From NCBI GenBank assembly GCA_963932465.1, contig OZ010786.1:596367038-596431037 (forward strand): DNA of 64,000 bases. The letters are read 5' to 3'. The translations under genes and the position numbers were made by a program. Below, in pieces: positions 44,740-55,700 of the stretch (position 1 is the first letter of the stretch; every line of letters begins with the position of its first letter). Below the pieces are notes generated by a model, which worked only from the letters and a program-made list of their open reading frames with translations, had not been told where the DNA came from and ran no database searches. This stretch comes from Maratus speciosus. Lineage: Eukaryota; Arthropoda; Arachnida; Araneae; Salticidae.

Positions 44740-46175
44740 TTTTTAAAGGTCATAGCCGGATAAGCATTGGAAACATGCCTTTCAATCAAATTGCCTGATT
44801 TTTTTCTCAGATGTGGCTACATATCTGACAATATATTTTCCCTATTATCACCCTATAAATATTAATATTTAATGAGATTTAGTGAGAAAAATGTTTTTTT
44901 GATTTTTTATAAAACTGATTTTCTCAAAAACTGCTGCACGGAATTTCATACCATTAACTGAGGATTTATAGATTCCAAAGATGCATAACTGGTAATTTTT
45001 GTATAATTTTCTGTTTATAAAAACTGTGTGAAACAACGAAATAAATATTTAACACGTTCACGCCGGCGCAGTGGGTCACACTCCACTGTCTCAGAGTGTC
45101 AAGTCTCCGGCTTTTTTCACACCACTATTATTTTAGAGAAAATGTTGTTCCTTTAAATCGTCCAATAGTTCTAATTAGATAAAACAACATTTTCTGTATT
45201 AAAATACTGGTATCCAAAAAGCCGGAGACTTTGCAGATCGGAGACAGTCGAGTGTGACACACCGCGCAAGGCGTGAATGTGTTAAAAAAATCATATATTA
45301 TGGTTATCCGAAAATTACCATTTTCTTTTAAAAAATTCCCCATATGTGCCCGTATATTATATTTAAATGCCGAAAGTTTGCGTAGGGTACTACATATAAA
45401 TATTTACAAAAATGTATATTAAATTCATTTGAAGGCGTCACTTGGGGCGCAGCTACTCAGCTTCGACACCCGAAGAATTTTTGGAATAAACAATTACAGA
45501 ATTGCTGTATTTTAAATTTTAATAAACACATGAGCAACATTCTCAACGCTGCCGATTTCAAAGTGAACATGAAGTTGAAAAACAATGCTTATATGCTTAA
45601 TGGAATCTAAAATACATGAGTTGACATATTGTCTGCTGACTTTGTTCCAAAAATTCTACGAATGTCGAACTCGAGTAGCACCGCCCCAAATAACGCCTTA
45701 AAAGGAATTTTATTAATTTTACTATACATTTTTGGAAATATTAATATGTAGTACCAAACGCAAACTTTCGGCATTTATACAGAATATACGGGCACATACG
45801 GGGAATTTTTTAAAAGAAAATGGAAATTTTCGGATAACCATAAGATATGATTTTTATTTATTTTTTATTTTTATTTCGCTATTTCACACAGTTTTTATAA
45901 ACAGAAAAATATAAAAAAATTACCAGTTATGCATCTTTGGTATCTATATATTCTTAGTTAATCGCATGAAATTCCGTGCAGCAGTTTTTGAGAAAATCCG
46001 GTTTTTAAAAAATTATAAAAAAGAAAATTTTAACTCATTAAATAGCAATATTTGTAAGGTGATAATAGGGAAGATATATTGCCAGATATGTTGCCACATC
46101 TGGGAGAAAGAATCAGGAAACTTGATTGATAGGCATGTTTTCAATGCTTATCCGGGGATGCCCTTTAAAACAAAA
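44740..46175. mobile_element. Fold-back element with ~480-bp arms
   Basis: The left arm (44740 to about 45430, minus an inserted TTAA element) is the inverse of the right arm (about 45700-46175): GCCGGATAAGCATTGGAAAC vs TTTTCAATGCTTATCCGG, CTGCTGCACGGAATTTCAT vs ATGAAATTCCGTGCAGCAG, AAATTCCCCATATGTGCCCG vs CGGGCACATACGGGGAATTT. The unpaired centre is about 45440-45690. A partial third copy lies at 58690-58900. No supported frame. Confidence 0.8.
45049..45285. mobile_element. TTAA element inside the fold-back arm, itself holding a hAT MITE
   Basis: TTAACACGTTCACGCCGGCG at the left, AAGGCGTGAATGTGTTAA at the right, with GGTCACACTCCACTGTCTC mirrored by GAGACAGTCGAGTGTGAC. The other arm of the fold-back element lacks it. 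A GTCAAGTCTCCGGC MITE (about 45092-45240) occupies its centre. Confidence 0.75.
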
Positions 46176-46345
46176 ATAACATTAGGGAACGTTCATAAGA
46201 CATACATGCGTTTTATATTAATTCACATAAATATCATAGTTATAGTAACATTTCTGTGAGAGGGACTTATCTAAAAAACATTGATGCTGCTTACAATTAA
46301 GAAAAAAGGGATGCAATTGTTAAAATTTTAACCCTGTAAAGCCTA

Positions 46346-47262
46346 TTTAGTCCGAGTGCTACACGACCAAAATAAGGTGAAAACTGGAAATCGTGATAAG
46401 AATATACCGATTGGTGAGTATCTACTTTATATTAATACAATGCATTTCAGAGGGGGAGGCATCGCGTAAAGTTGTGGGAATTCAAGATGGCGGCCGTTAT
46501 TCAAAATGACGTCATTTTCTGAATTTTCTTACTATCCACCATATAAATGTGTGTTTTAAGACGATTTCGGTATTTTTAACGTCAAAAATTTCGTTTTTAA
46601 TACTTTCCGTCATAATTGAATGAGTTTATGAATTCAGTTTCTCTATTTGTTTGCCTATCTGTCTGCTTGTCATTTCATGCTCTAACTCGCTTAAATTCAC
46701 TCAGATTGTCATGTAATTTATATATGTTATTGAAGTTTACAATAACATGTTCCGAATAAAAATTGAAGTGTATAGCTTTTATAGTCCGTTTACAGGCCCT
46801 CAAAAGAATTCCATTACGTTATTGTTTATTAATGCGGGTGCAACGGTTGAAAAAACTGCAAATCGTGAGAAGAGTATACCGATTGGTGAGTATCTACTTT
46901 ATATTAATACAATCCATATAACAGGGGGAGGGATCGCGTAAAGTCATGGGAATTCAAAATGGCGCCATTTTCTGAATTTTCTCACTATACATCATATAAA
47001 TGTGTGTTTGAGGTTGATTTCGATGTTTTTAACGTCAAAAATTTCGTCTTTAATACTTTCCGTCACAGTTGAATGCGTTTATGAATTCAGTTTGTCTGTT
47101 TGTTTGTCTCTCTGTCTGCTTGCCATTCCATGCTCTAATTCGCTAAAATATGGCTACTCTCTTAAATTCACTTAGATTGTCATGTAATTTATATATCATA
47201 TTATAGTTTACAATAACATGTTCCGAATAAAAATTGAAGTGTATAGTTTTTATAGTCCGGTT
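46346..47262 (+). repeat. Left arm: two ~480-bp tandem units
   Basis: GATTGGTGAGTATCTACTTT, TATAAATGTGTGTTT, TAACGTCAAAAATTTCGT and GTTCCGAATAAAAATTGAAG each occur twice, about 480 bp apart. The second unit lacks the internal GGCGGCCGTTATTCAAAATG segment. A short CTGTCTGCTTG run lies in each unit. Confidence 0.8.
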
Positions 47263-47273
47263 GAAAGACATAG

Positions 47274-48041
47274 TTGATAAATATTTTTATACGCCCTGTA
47301 GACACTGATGTATTAGTTTTAGGAAATGCATATTTCTTTACTCTGTCAGATAGATACCTGGAAACTGTTTGTATTGCATTTAGAACAGGGAAAAAATACA
47401 GATTCATTCCCGTTCATCCACCATAGCTGCGGCTATTGGAAGAGGAAAGGCAATGTTTTTACTAGGATTTTATGCTTTCACAGGATGCGACAGCAATCCT
47501 AGTTTCACAGGAATGACAAAAAAGTCAGCTTGGAAGACATGGATTCTATTTAAAGAAGCTACTATTGCATTTTTATACATATCAAAACTAGAAATTTGCA
47601 TTCGTGAAAATATTCTAAATATTTTAGAAAAATTCGCAGTATTGTTGTACAGTTCAACAAACAATAGCATAAGTGTCAATGATGTAAGACGAGAATTGTT
47701 TATGACAAAAAAGCGTTCTCTTGAACATCTTCCACCAAACAAAGCTGCTTTACAACAAAATGTTTTACGCAGTGCTTTCCAAGCTGGGCACATTTGGGGG
47801 CAAGCAGAGCAGCGTGAAGTAATGTCCACCCTCTCTAAAAAAATGGGTATAGTGGTTGGATAATTTATCATGGAAAATAAAATGGTCGGAGTTGCCAGAG
47901 ATTGCAGATTCTTGTGAAGAGTTAGTAAAATGCATGTGCAAAATCTGTAAAAATAAGTGCGGCTGTAGAAAGATTGGACTTTCTTGCACATTATTGTGCT
48001 ATTACAAAAACGAATGTGGGAAATATGATGATACAAAGTGA
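47274..48041 (+). pseudogene. Broken gene of the 'DTDVLVL...AFTGCD...Cys-rich tail' family
   Basis: Three frames read in order. The first (from about 47274) carries RPVDTDVLVLGNAYFF and KKYRFIPVH, then a stop. The second (47400s to 47863) carries GFYAFTGCDSNPSF, KKSAWKTW and, further on, LEHLPPNKAALQQN and HIWGQAEQ. The third (47856-48041) carries LSWKIKWSELPEIADSCEEL and a cluster CMCKICKNKCGCRKIGLSC. I recognise this as the C-terminal half of a large uncharacterised animal protein family, often multi-copy and probably mobile. Function is unknown. The DTD motif recalls metal-binding nuclease folds and the tail a CxC zinc cluster; both are inference. Two frameshifts make this copy non-functional. 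A poly(A) signal follows at 48109. Confidence 0.7.
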
Positions 48042-48108
48042 AGTTTTTATATTCTCTAACGTTAAATGTAACATGCAATTTTTTAATATGTTCTATAATT
48101 AGAGTATT

Positions 48109-48114
48109 AATAAA
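48109..48114 (+). terminator. Possible polyadenylation signal
   Basis: AATAAA 70 bp after the last codon of the pseudogene. Such hexamers are common by chance in AT-rich DNA. Confidence 0.3.
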
Positions 48115-48674
48115 AAAATAATTTAGTTATTTATTTATTCCTTTCATTTTCCTCACTATAAAATACAAAAATACCTTAATAATTGTCCTATTTTCATTTT
48201 AAGCGTAATCTAATATTAAAAAGGGAATTTTTCAGTTAAAAAATATCGAAATTGACATCATAGACACTTTTATATGATGTATAGGAATAAAAATGCAAAC
48301 AATTTTGAATAACTGCTGTCATCTTGAATTCCTATGAATTGCACGATGCCTCAACTTCTTATATGTATTGTATTAATATGAATAGATACTGACCATTCGG
48401 GATATCTTTATCACAAAATGCAGTTTTTTCATACCTAAAGAAGCTCCACTCATAACAGTTGATTTAACTGATGATCTTTATAGAATTTATACACGAGTTA
48501 CAAACGCACATATTCTTTTTATGGTGTGTCACTGTAATTAAATGATAAATACTACGCACACCTTATTCTATAGTAAGTATCTTGTAGTGCACCTCAATGA
48601 TGTACGTCAATTTGAATGTTTCTGATAGTATAACATGATTAAAAAACATTGCAAATGATTTCCCCCATAGACAA

Positions 48675-49838
48675 TAACGAAATGGAATTCATTTGAGGGC
48701 CGTGTAAACGGACTATAAAAACTATACACTTCAATTTTTATTCGGAATATGTTATTGTAAACTTCAATAAAATATATAAATTACATGACAATCTGAGTAA
48801 ATTTAATGCGATACTTAAGCGAGTTAAAGCATGGAATGGCAAGCGGACAGACAGACAAACAAACATCAAACTGAATTCATAAACACATTCCACTATGACG
48901 GAAAGAATTAAAAACGAAAATTTTGACGTTACAAACATCGAAATCGACCTGAAACACACATTTATATGATGGATAGTAAGAAAATTCAGAAAATGACGCC
49001 ATTTTGAATAACAGCCGCCACTTGAATTCCTATGACTTTACGTGATGCCTCTCCGTTTGATATGGATTGTATTAATACAAAGTAGATACTCACCAATCGG
49101 TATGCTCTTCTCACGATTAGCAGTTTTCTCAACCGTAGCACCCGCATTAATAAACAATAACGTAATGGAATTCTTTTGAGGGCCCTATAAACGGACTATA
49201 AAAGCTATACACTTCAATTTTTATTCGGAACATGTTATTGTAAACTTCACTAACATATATAAATTGCATGACAATCTGAGTGAATTTAAGCGAGTAGCGA
49301 TGTTTAAGCGAGTTAGAGCATGGAATGGCAAGCAGACTGACAGACAAACTGAATTCATAAACTCATTCAACTATGACGGAAAGTGTTAAAAACGAAATTT
49401 TTGACGTGAACCCCTTGAGGGGTGCCGGTATAGATTATTTACCACCTACGATAAATGACGTTTTACACCAGAAAAATTTTATTAACTTTTACTTTTCCAA
49501 CTTTGGTGGAAAAAAAGCAGTAAAATTGCTTTTCCTTATTTTGAAATAATTTTTTTCTAATTTTCCTTTGGGAATTCAGCATTTCACAAACGTAATTGCT
49601 TGGCCCTCAAGGGGTTAAAAGCATCGAAATCGACCTGAAACACACATTTATATTAGGGATAGTAAGAAAATTCAGAAAACGACGCCATTTTTAATAACAG
49701 TCGCCATCTTGAATTCCCATAACTTTACGCGATGTCTCACCCTCTGAAATGCATTATATTAATATAAAGTAGATACTCACCAATCGGTATATTCTTATCA
49801 CGATTTGCAGTTTTCGCAACCGTAGCACCCGGACTAAT
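48675..49838 (-). repeat. Right arm: two ~480-bp tandem units, inverted, with an inserted TTAA element
   Basis: Inverse of the left arm (CCAATCGGTAT, CACACATTTATAT, CTTCAATTTTTATTCGGAA each occur twice). The outer unit is lengthened by the T3 element at 49407-49618. Confidence 0.8.
49407..49618. mobile_element. TTAA element, family T3, with provable target site
   Basis: TGAACCCCTTGAGGGGTGCC at the left, TGGCCCTCAAGGGGTTAA at the right. The sister arm, inverted, reads GACGTTAAAAACATCG where this arm reads GACGTGAA-element-TTAAAAGCATCG. The insertion therefore duplicated TTAA, one copy since mutated to TGAA. Inner sites ACACCAGAAAAATTTT and AATTTTCC..GGGAATTC. Confidence 0.88.
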
Positions 49839-50044
49839 TGTAGCATTTCTGATAACATAAGTTCAGATTTAATTTTTAGCACAAAATTTCATAAATAATG
49901 TATATTTTAAGCCATTAAAGCAATAATTGCACATATTAGTCAGTAAGTTAGTAAAGTAATATTAGTTGCTGATCTAGCACTGAATAAGGAAAAATATAGT
50001 TTCAAACAGCATGTCTAAAAAGTTTCAAAATGCATTTACAGTGG

Positions 50045-50290
50045 TACAGTCATTCGGGGTATCTTTGATCCGCATTTTCTCTATTTTCGTATGTCCCACT
50101 CTTACTTTAAGAATATTGTCGCAACTAGTGTCATAAAAGAAAATAAATGACCCTAAATTATTGTATGACTATCAGAAATTAAGGAATATTAATGATATAA
50201 GAAATAAAAAATGTATTTTTAACCCGGTTCAAAGTTATCCATCCATGTAGGGTAACTTTTGCACCATATTATAAATATCATACAAAATAA
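50045..50290. repeat. Inverted-end element with CATTCGGGGTATCTTTGATCC
   Basis: ACAGTCATTCGGGGTATCTT at the left and GGTTCAAAGTTATCC..GGGTAACTTT at the right. A related, larger copy in inverse orientation lies at about 58935-59362 (CATGGATCAAAGTTACCCTG, AATGACTGT). Confidence 0.45.
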
Positions 50291-50609
50291 GACATTATAA
50301 AAAAAAGTTTTATAGTTAGGACACATTTGAAGCTAAAAAAGTGTTTTTTCAGATATATAAAGACTCCTAATTTACTTTTCCCAACTTCACAAGATTTGTA
50401 TAATTTATTACATTACAATGATTGCATAAGAAGAATGGAAGAAGAAAACCACGAGCATTTAGCAAAAAAGAACTGTTTATTGTTCACATAAAACATAAAA
50501 ATGCAGTGAAAAAGCAATTTTCAATGTTCTAACTCAATAATATAGCCATAGATACAGTAGTACATATTATTACTAGTATTAATCAAACAAGAATAAGAAA
50601 TGTCGAATG

Positions 50610-50772
50610 CAGGGTTAGCAGTTTGGCCTCCATTCTTATTCTGAAATTTAGTATCTATACCAGAAATAAAGAATAGTATTTTATGGTTTATTTAATAAGA
50701 GAGATTGCACAGAAATTTCTGGTATGAACTTAAAATGTCGGATTAAAATTGGAGACCAAACTGGCATGCCTG
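50610..50772. mobile_element. hAT-type MITE, 'CAGGGTTGCCAGTTTGG' family
   Basis: CAGGGTTAGCAGTTTGGCCT at the left; AGACCAAACTGGCATGCCTG at the right. A perfect 8-bp duplication GTCGAATG flanks it (50602-50609 and 50773-50780). Inner inverted pair ATACCAGAAATAAAG / CAGAAATTTCTGGTATGA. The BEL/Pao element inserted exactly at its right duplication. Confidence 0.92.
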
Positions 50773-50781
50773 GTCGAATGC

Positions 50782-51155
50782 TGTTGCGTTGTCGGTGAGA
50801 CTGCAGGTTCGGTAAATTCAAATTATTTCATAATGCATCGAAGAATAAAAACGTCTTCATAACTTAGTTCTAATATATTGTAAATAAAATTCGTAACTTG
50901 AATAAGTAAACACACTCTACAGTTCAAATTAAACTTCTTTCTTAAAAAAACAACTATGTACATTTTATTTACAAATATATAGGTATATTAATATTATTAT
51001 TACTCTCATTTGAGAGTTCCATTATTACCGTCAGACCGGTTCAAAACAAACTTTACATCTACACTGAACAGAAAATCGGAAAACAATAAAAAGGGGGTTG
51101 CCACAATGCCGACTAACAGAAAATGGCAAGCATCGCCAAGTTGGCATTCTCAACA
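50782..51155 (-). repeat. 3' LTR of the BEL/Pao element
   Basis: 374 bp; on the minus strand begins TGTTGAGAATGCC and ends CAACGCAACA (TG...CA). Contains AATAAA within TTGTAAATAAAATGTAC, a probable poly(A) signal. Confidence 0.95.
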
Positions 51156-51169
51156 TCCTGCCCCGGGCT
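51156..51169 (-). other. Putative polypurine tract
   Basis: Minus strand AGCCCGGGGCAGGA directly abuts the TG of the 3' LTR, where plus-strand priming occurs. Two C residues near the start make it short and imperfect. Confidence 0.4.
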
Positions 51170-51429
51170 GAACACTTAGTTCAGCATCTATATTAAACAA
51201 TTTAATAAACATAAGAATATACTTACATACATGACAAATTTTCAGATACATACTTACATACAGCTACAGATATAAAAGCAAAAATAATAAGAATGCTGCA
51301 ATCTACGAAAGAAAATAAAACACATGAATTGTATGAAAATTAAACAATAATAAGGGTAAATATGAGTAACAAAACAAATTAAATGTTCGATAATAGTTCT
51401 TATTTTTAGTGTAAGAGTTTTAGTGTCTT

Positions 51430-52692
51430 TTAGTCCACTAAGTCCAATTCAAGATTATATAGCAATTGCACAGGTCGTTTAAGATCGCCTTTTGCAGTCT
51501 GTAATACACATGATCTGACTTTCGAGTCACGACCAAATATGAGTTCTTTAACACGACCACACTTCCACATATGTTTTGGGAGCTTTTCATCATGAATTAT
51601 CACTATATCGTTAATTTTGAACTGAGGCGATGAATTTATGTTTTTCACTTGAAAAGCAGATCTAAGTTCTAACAAATATTCGTTTCTCCACCTTTTCCAA
51701 AAGTGGTCAGTAATTTGTTGCTTATATTTATATTTTCTCGTCAACAAAATCTTATTAGATTTCTCTTGCTTACAGACTGGTAATCCATAAGAAGGTAAGG
51801 ACATTAATCGTTTACCAACTAAAAAATGAGATGGCGTTAAAGGTGATGGTTCAGCATTTTCTTCGTAGAGATAACATAAAGGACGTGAATTAATCACCGC
51901 TTCAATTTCTGTAAGTATTGTTTCTAGCTCTTCATAACGGAGACAAGTTTTTCCTAGAACCTTTTTTAAAGGTGTTTTAACTGATCTGACCATCCTTTCC
52001 CAGAAGCCGCCCCACCAGGAAGCCCTGGGAATTATAAACTTCCATATTATTTTATTCTTTCTCAAGTAATCAAAAATTTCTTGCTTAGAAATTCTTTCCC
52101 AAGTATCTTTTAACACCAAATCAGCCTTAGAAAATGTCTTGGCATTGTCACTGTACATTATTTTGCAGAAACCTCTCCTAGAGAAAAATCTTCGTAGTGC
52201 TAAGATAAAGGTTTCAGTACTTAGATTGGTGACTAACTCTAGATGAATCGCTCTGGTTACAGCACATGTGAATACGACAATATAAGCCTTCCCAGTGCCT
52301 TCAGAAGTTTTATAATAAATCGGACCGGCAAAATCGACACCAGAGGTTTCCAAAACTGGTGTTTTGATGATTCTATCTTTCGGTAAAGGTGCTATTTCCA
52401 CCTTTCCAGGAATAGCATTAAGTTTTCGACATATCATACACGATCTTAAGACGGATTTTACAAATCTTCTTCCCTTTAATATAAAATACCTTTCACGAAG
52501 GTGAGCTAAAGTGACAGCTACACCAAAATGGTACATTCTTTCATGAGCATCCTTAATTAGTAATTTTACAAAATAAGATTTATTAGGAAGTATCCACGGA
52601 TGTTTTTCCTGCTCTGTAACTTCAGAAAACTCAAGTCTTCCGGATAAAACAAGTAAGTCATTTTCATCGAATTGTGGATTAAGCTTGTACAA
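51430..52692 (-). CDS. BEL/Pao integrase domain
   Basis: About 420 residues. A zinc-binding HHCC region lies at ~46-87 (HERMYHFG then CMICRK). The catalytic core has D in GVDFAGP (~116), D in YSDNAKTF (~181) and E in WWGGFWERMV (~233). A C-terminal DUF5641-like domain ends in KRPVQLLYNLEL. It cuts and joins element cDNA into host DNA. The frame has no ATG: the displayed first codon is TTG, and the sequence is open upstream to the A-run at 52712-52720. It is therefore the continuation of the upstream polyprotein in a different frame, not a separate gene. Confidence 0.93.
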   Translation of the reverse strand: MYKLNPQFDENDLLVLSGRLEFSEVTEQEKHPWILPNKSYFVKLLIKDAHERMYHFGVAVTLAHLRERYFILKGRRFVKSVLRSCMICRKLNAIPGKVEIAPLPKDRIIKTPVLETSGVDFAGPIYYKTSEGTGKAYIVVFTCAVTRAIHLELVTNLSTETFILALRRFFSRRGFCKIMYSDNAKTFSKADLVLKDTWERISKQEIFDYLRKNKIIWKFIIPRASWWGGFWERMVRSVKTPLKKVLGKTCLRYEELETILTEIEAVINSRPLCYLYEENAEPSPLTPSHFLVGKRLMSLPSYGLPVCKQEKSNKILLTRKYKYKQQITDHFWKRWRNEYLLELRSAFQVKNINSSPQFKINDIVIIHDEKLPKHMWKCGRVKELIFGRDSKVRSCVLQTAKGDLKRPVQLLYNLELDLVD

Positions 52693-52705
52693 AGAAGAAT
52701 CTTTA

Positions 52706-55700
52706 TTAAGTGGTTTTTTTTTGTTTAAGTGCTTCTATTTCAACTTTAAATGAAGTTTCCTGAGTTTGTTTAATCCAGTATTTTTCTGCTGTTTCTATTT
52801 CTGAGGTAGTTAAAGGTCCTAAAATTTTAGGGTTTTTCGAATTGGCATTATGAATAAAACGCATTATCCAAGCAGTAATATTATACACGCGATTTAAACT
52901 ACTGAACTTTGCCATATCAAATACTGGCTTAGGGATAGAGTTTGATTCGTTACACAATAATGTTAAATTTGGTTTTGCTTTCATTTCATTAAAAGCTTCG
53001 GGAACCATTTCTATAGCCCTTTTTGAAGGCCACATATCTTCTGATAGTGATAACCAAGGTGGGCCGCACCACCATACATTATTACCCATTAACTTCGATA
53101 AGTTTTCCCCTCGCGTAAGCAGATCTGCAGGGTTTTCTTTTCCGGGACAATAATTCCAGTCCTTTGGATCTGTCAATGACTGAATTTCGGTTACACGATT
53201 GGAAATAAAGGGTTTCCAGTTTGTAGTAGAACTCCTAATCCACCAAATAGTTTTTTCTGAGTCCGACCATAACTTTATATTTAAATTCGAAATATGTAAT
53301 TTTTGTTTTAAATATTTCCACATTCTAGCGGCAACTACTGCACTGATCAATTCCAGCCGTGGAATAGTTAACTTCTTGAGGGGGGCTATTCTACATTTAC
53401 TCCAAACAAAACTTGTTTGAATTTCGCCAGTTAATGAAATGGAACGCAAATAAGCAACTGCTCCATACCCTTTGGGACTAGCATCACAGAATATGTGAAT
53501 TTGTGAATTTTCAGAAATGTTTATCATATTAGGAAAATATTTTCGGGTTATTTCAAATGTGCGTAAATGTACAACTTCTGAACACCAAGTGTTCCACTCG
53601 CATTTCAAATCTTCAGGTAATTTATTGTCCCACTCTAAACCTCTTTGCCATGTTTCTTGCAACAAGGCTTTAATACGTATTACAAATGGATTCACAAATC
53701 CTAATGGATCATAAATTTTCAGTAACATTTTAAGAACTGTTCGCTTCGTGGGATCATCGATGTAATATTCTTCAAAGGGCTGCGCATCTAACATCAAAAT
53801 ATCAGATTCAGTATTCCATATCAGTCCAAGCACTTTTAAGATACTACCTGTGTTTTCCTCACTTATACCTAAGTTACCAGATTCCCACATTTCCCTAAGT
53901 TTAATAGAATTTGTTTTTAATTTCCTCAAATTCATCCCAGCTTCTTTAAGAATTTCAGAAGCTGTAACTGATAAATAATAAGCTTCGTTATCTAAATCTG
54001 ATCCGGAAATTAAATCATCGACATAGAGGGAATTATCTAACATATATACAACATTTGGATGTTGATCTCGATATTTCTTTATATGATGTTTAATTGTGGC
54101 AGCCAAAATAAATGGTGAGCATGTAACGCCAAATGGTACACGTCTAAATCTTAAAATTTTGAAAAAGTTGTTTGCGTCATTATCGAACCAAAGAAATTTA
54201 AGGTAATCTCGGTCTTCTTCAGCTACAGAAATTTGAAGAAAGGCCTTTTCAATATCTGCACAAAACGCAGTATTGAATTTTCTGAAATTAATAATAATTT
54301 CTAATAAATCGGGGTTCAAATTTGGGCCACCGTACAAACAATCATTTAATGATTTGCTATTTTCTTTTGAGGAAGCATCAAATACCATTCTAACTTTAGT
54401 TGTGGGTTTATCATCTCGCAAGACAGGTCGGTGGGGCATAAAATAACCGCTATTTACAGTTTTATTAGAACATGCTTCCACTATGTTATTTAATTCCTGT
54501 TCAATCACAATTTCTTTATATTTCTGCAATAATTCCTTATCTTTAAGCAATTTTCGATTTAAGTTAATAAATTGGTTTCTAGCATTGTTATAATTACTTC
54601 CTAAATCTCTTCTATCATCTTTCCATAACAATTTAGCTTCGTATCGGTGCTCAAGAAAATGCAAATTGTTTTCGAATTTTTCGATTATCTCTTTATCTAA
54701 TTCAGAAATATTTTCTTCAGTGTTCATCCCTAAAGTTTCTAACTCCCACAATGTTTTCAAATCATTTTGAATAGGTTTCATAACCTGAGTGGACAAGACC
54801 TCAGCTTGCTTACTCTCACTGTTTTTATTTACGTCAATTGTCCCGCAGAGGGAATGCCCAAATAAATTTTCACAGACGAACAATGATTTATTTATGGGGT
54901 ATGTTTTGTCATTAATTTGATATAAATAATCAGCTCCTATTAATATATCAACATCACTATTTTCCAAATGTTCCCACGTGTCAAGACGAAATTTGGAAAG
55001 TTTTCTCTTAATTTTGATTGGAAGAGGAGGAATTTGTATCAAAGAATTAGTTATTAGCGGTGTGACTAATGCTTCAATTATTATACTACGTTTTCTATTC
55101 GTCAAATGAATTAGCTTTAGCTTAACGACATCATAACATCGTTCTTCAGATTTCCTCGAACCGAAAGTATAGACAATTAATTTTTCCTTTCTAATGACCT
55201 CAGGTTTTAATTTTGAAACTAAATTTTCTGTAATAAAAGTTCGATGACTAGCAGAGTCAAATAAACAAAGAGCAGTTTCTGAATTTTCACCCGCTTCCAC
55301 TTTTACATGAATTGTTTGCAATATTACTTCTCTACTGATATTATTTATATTGCCTTTGCAATGATATACGGAGGAAATAATACTATCTGAATTTTTTGAT
55401 ACTTCTGTTTTTTTATTAGAATTACAAAGTATAGTATTATGATATGTTTTACCACACACTTTGCAATTTTCATTCGAAATTTTACAAAAATTCGCGATGT
55501 GAAATTTACGGAAGCATTTAAAGCACCTTCCTTCCCTTTTTAATTTTTCTCGCATTTCCGGAATGGTGAAAGACTTACACTTTTCAGTATCGTGATCAGT
55601 TTGATTACAAAATATGCAGTTATTTTTAATATTTGTGGTTAAGGCAGAAGCTGATGGAATGAATTTTTTATAATTTTTCTTATAATTTTCCTGCTTCTCA

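Larger units (their letters stand above)
46346..49838. mobile_element. Long inverted-repeat element with tandem-unit arms enclosing a broken gene
   Basis: The outer ends match inverted: TTAGTCCGAGTGCTAC at 46347 and, inverted from 49838, TTAGTCCGGGTGCTACGG. Each arm has two ~480-bp direct units starting GGGTGC.ACGGTTG..AAACTGCAAATCG and ending TTTTATAGTCCG near an AAAGAATTCCATTACG junction (left 46346-46830 and 46831-47262; right 49838-49165 and 49160-48675). A diverged third unit lies at about 48236-48440. The interior (47263-48235) holds the pseudogene at 47274-48041. No known transposase family was recognised; the target duplication is not clear. Confidence 0.7.

Noticed and set aside
47470..48078. 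A 202-codon minus-strand frame over the AFTGCD gene
   Set aside because: It is the shadow of the plus-strand pseudogene, which has recognisable motifs (DTDVLVL, AFTGCD, Cys cluster); the minus frame has none.
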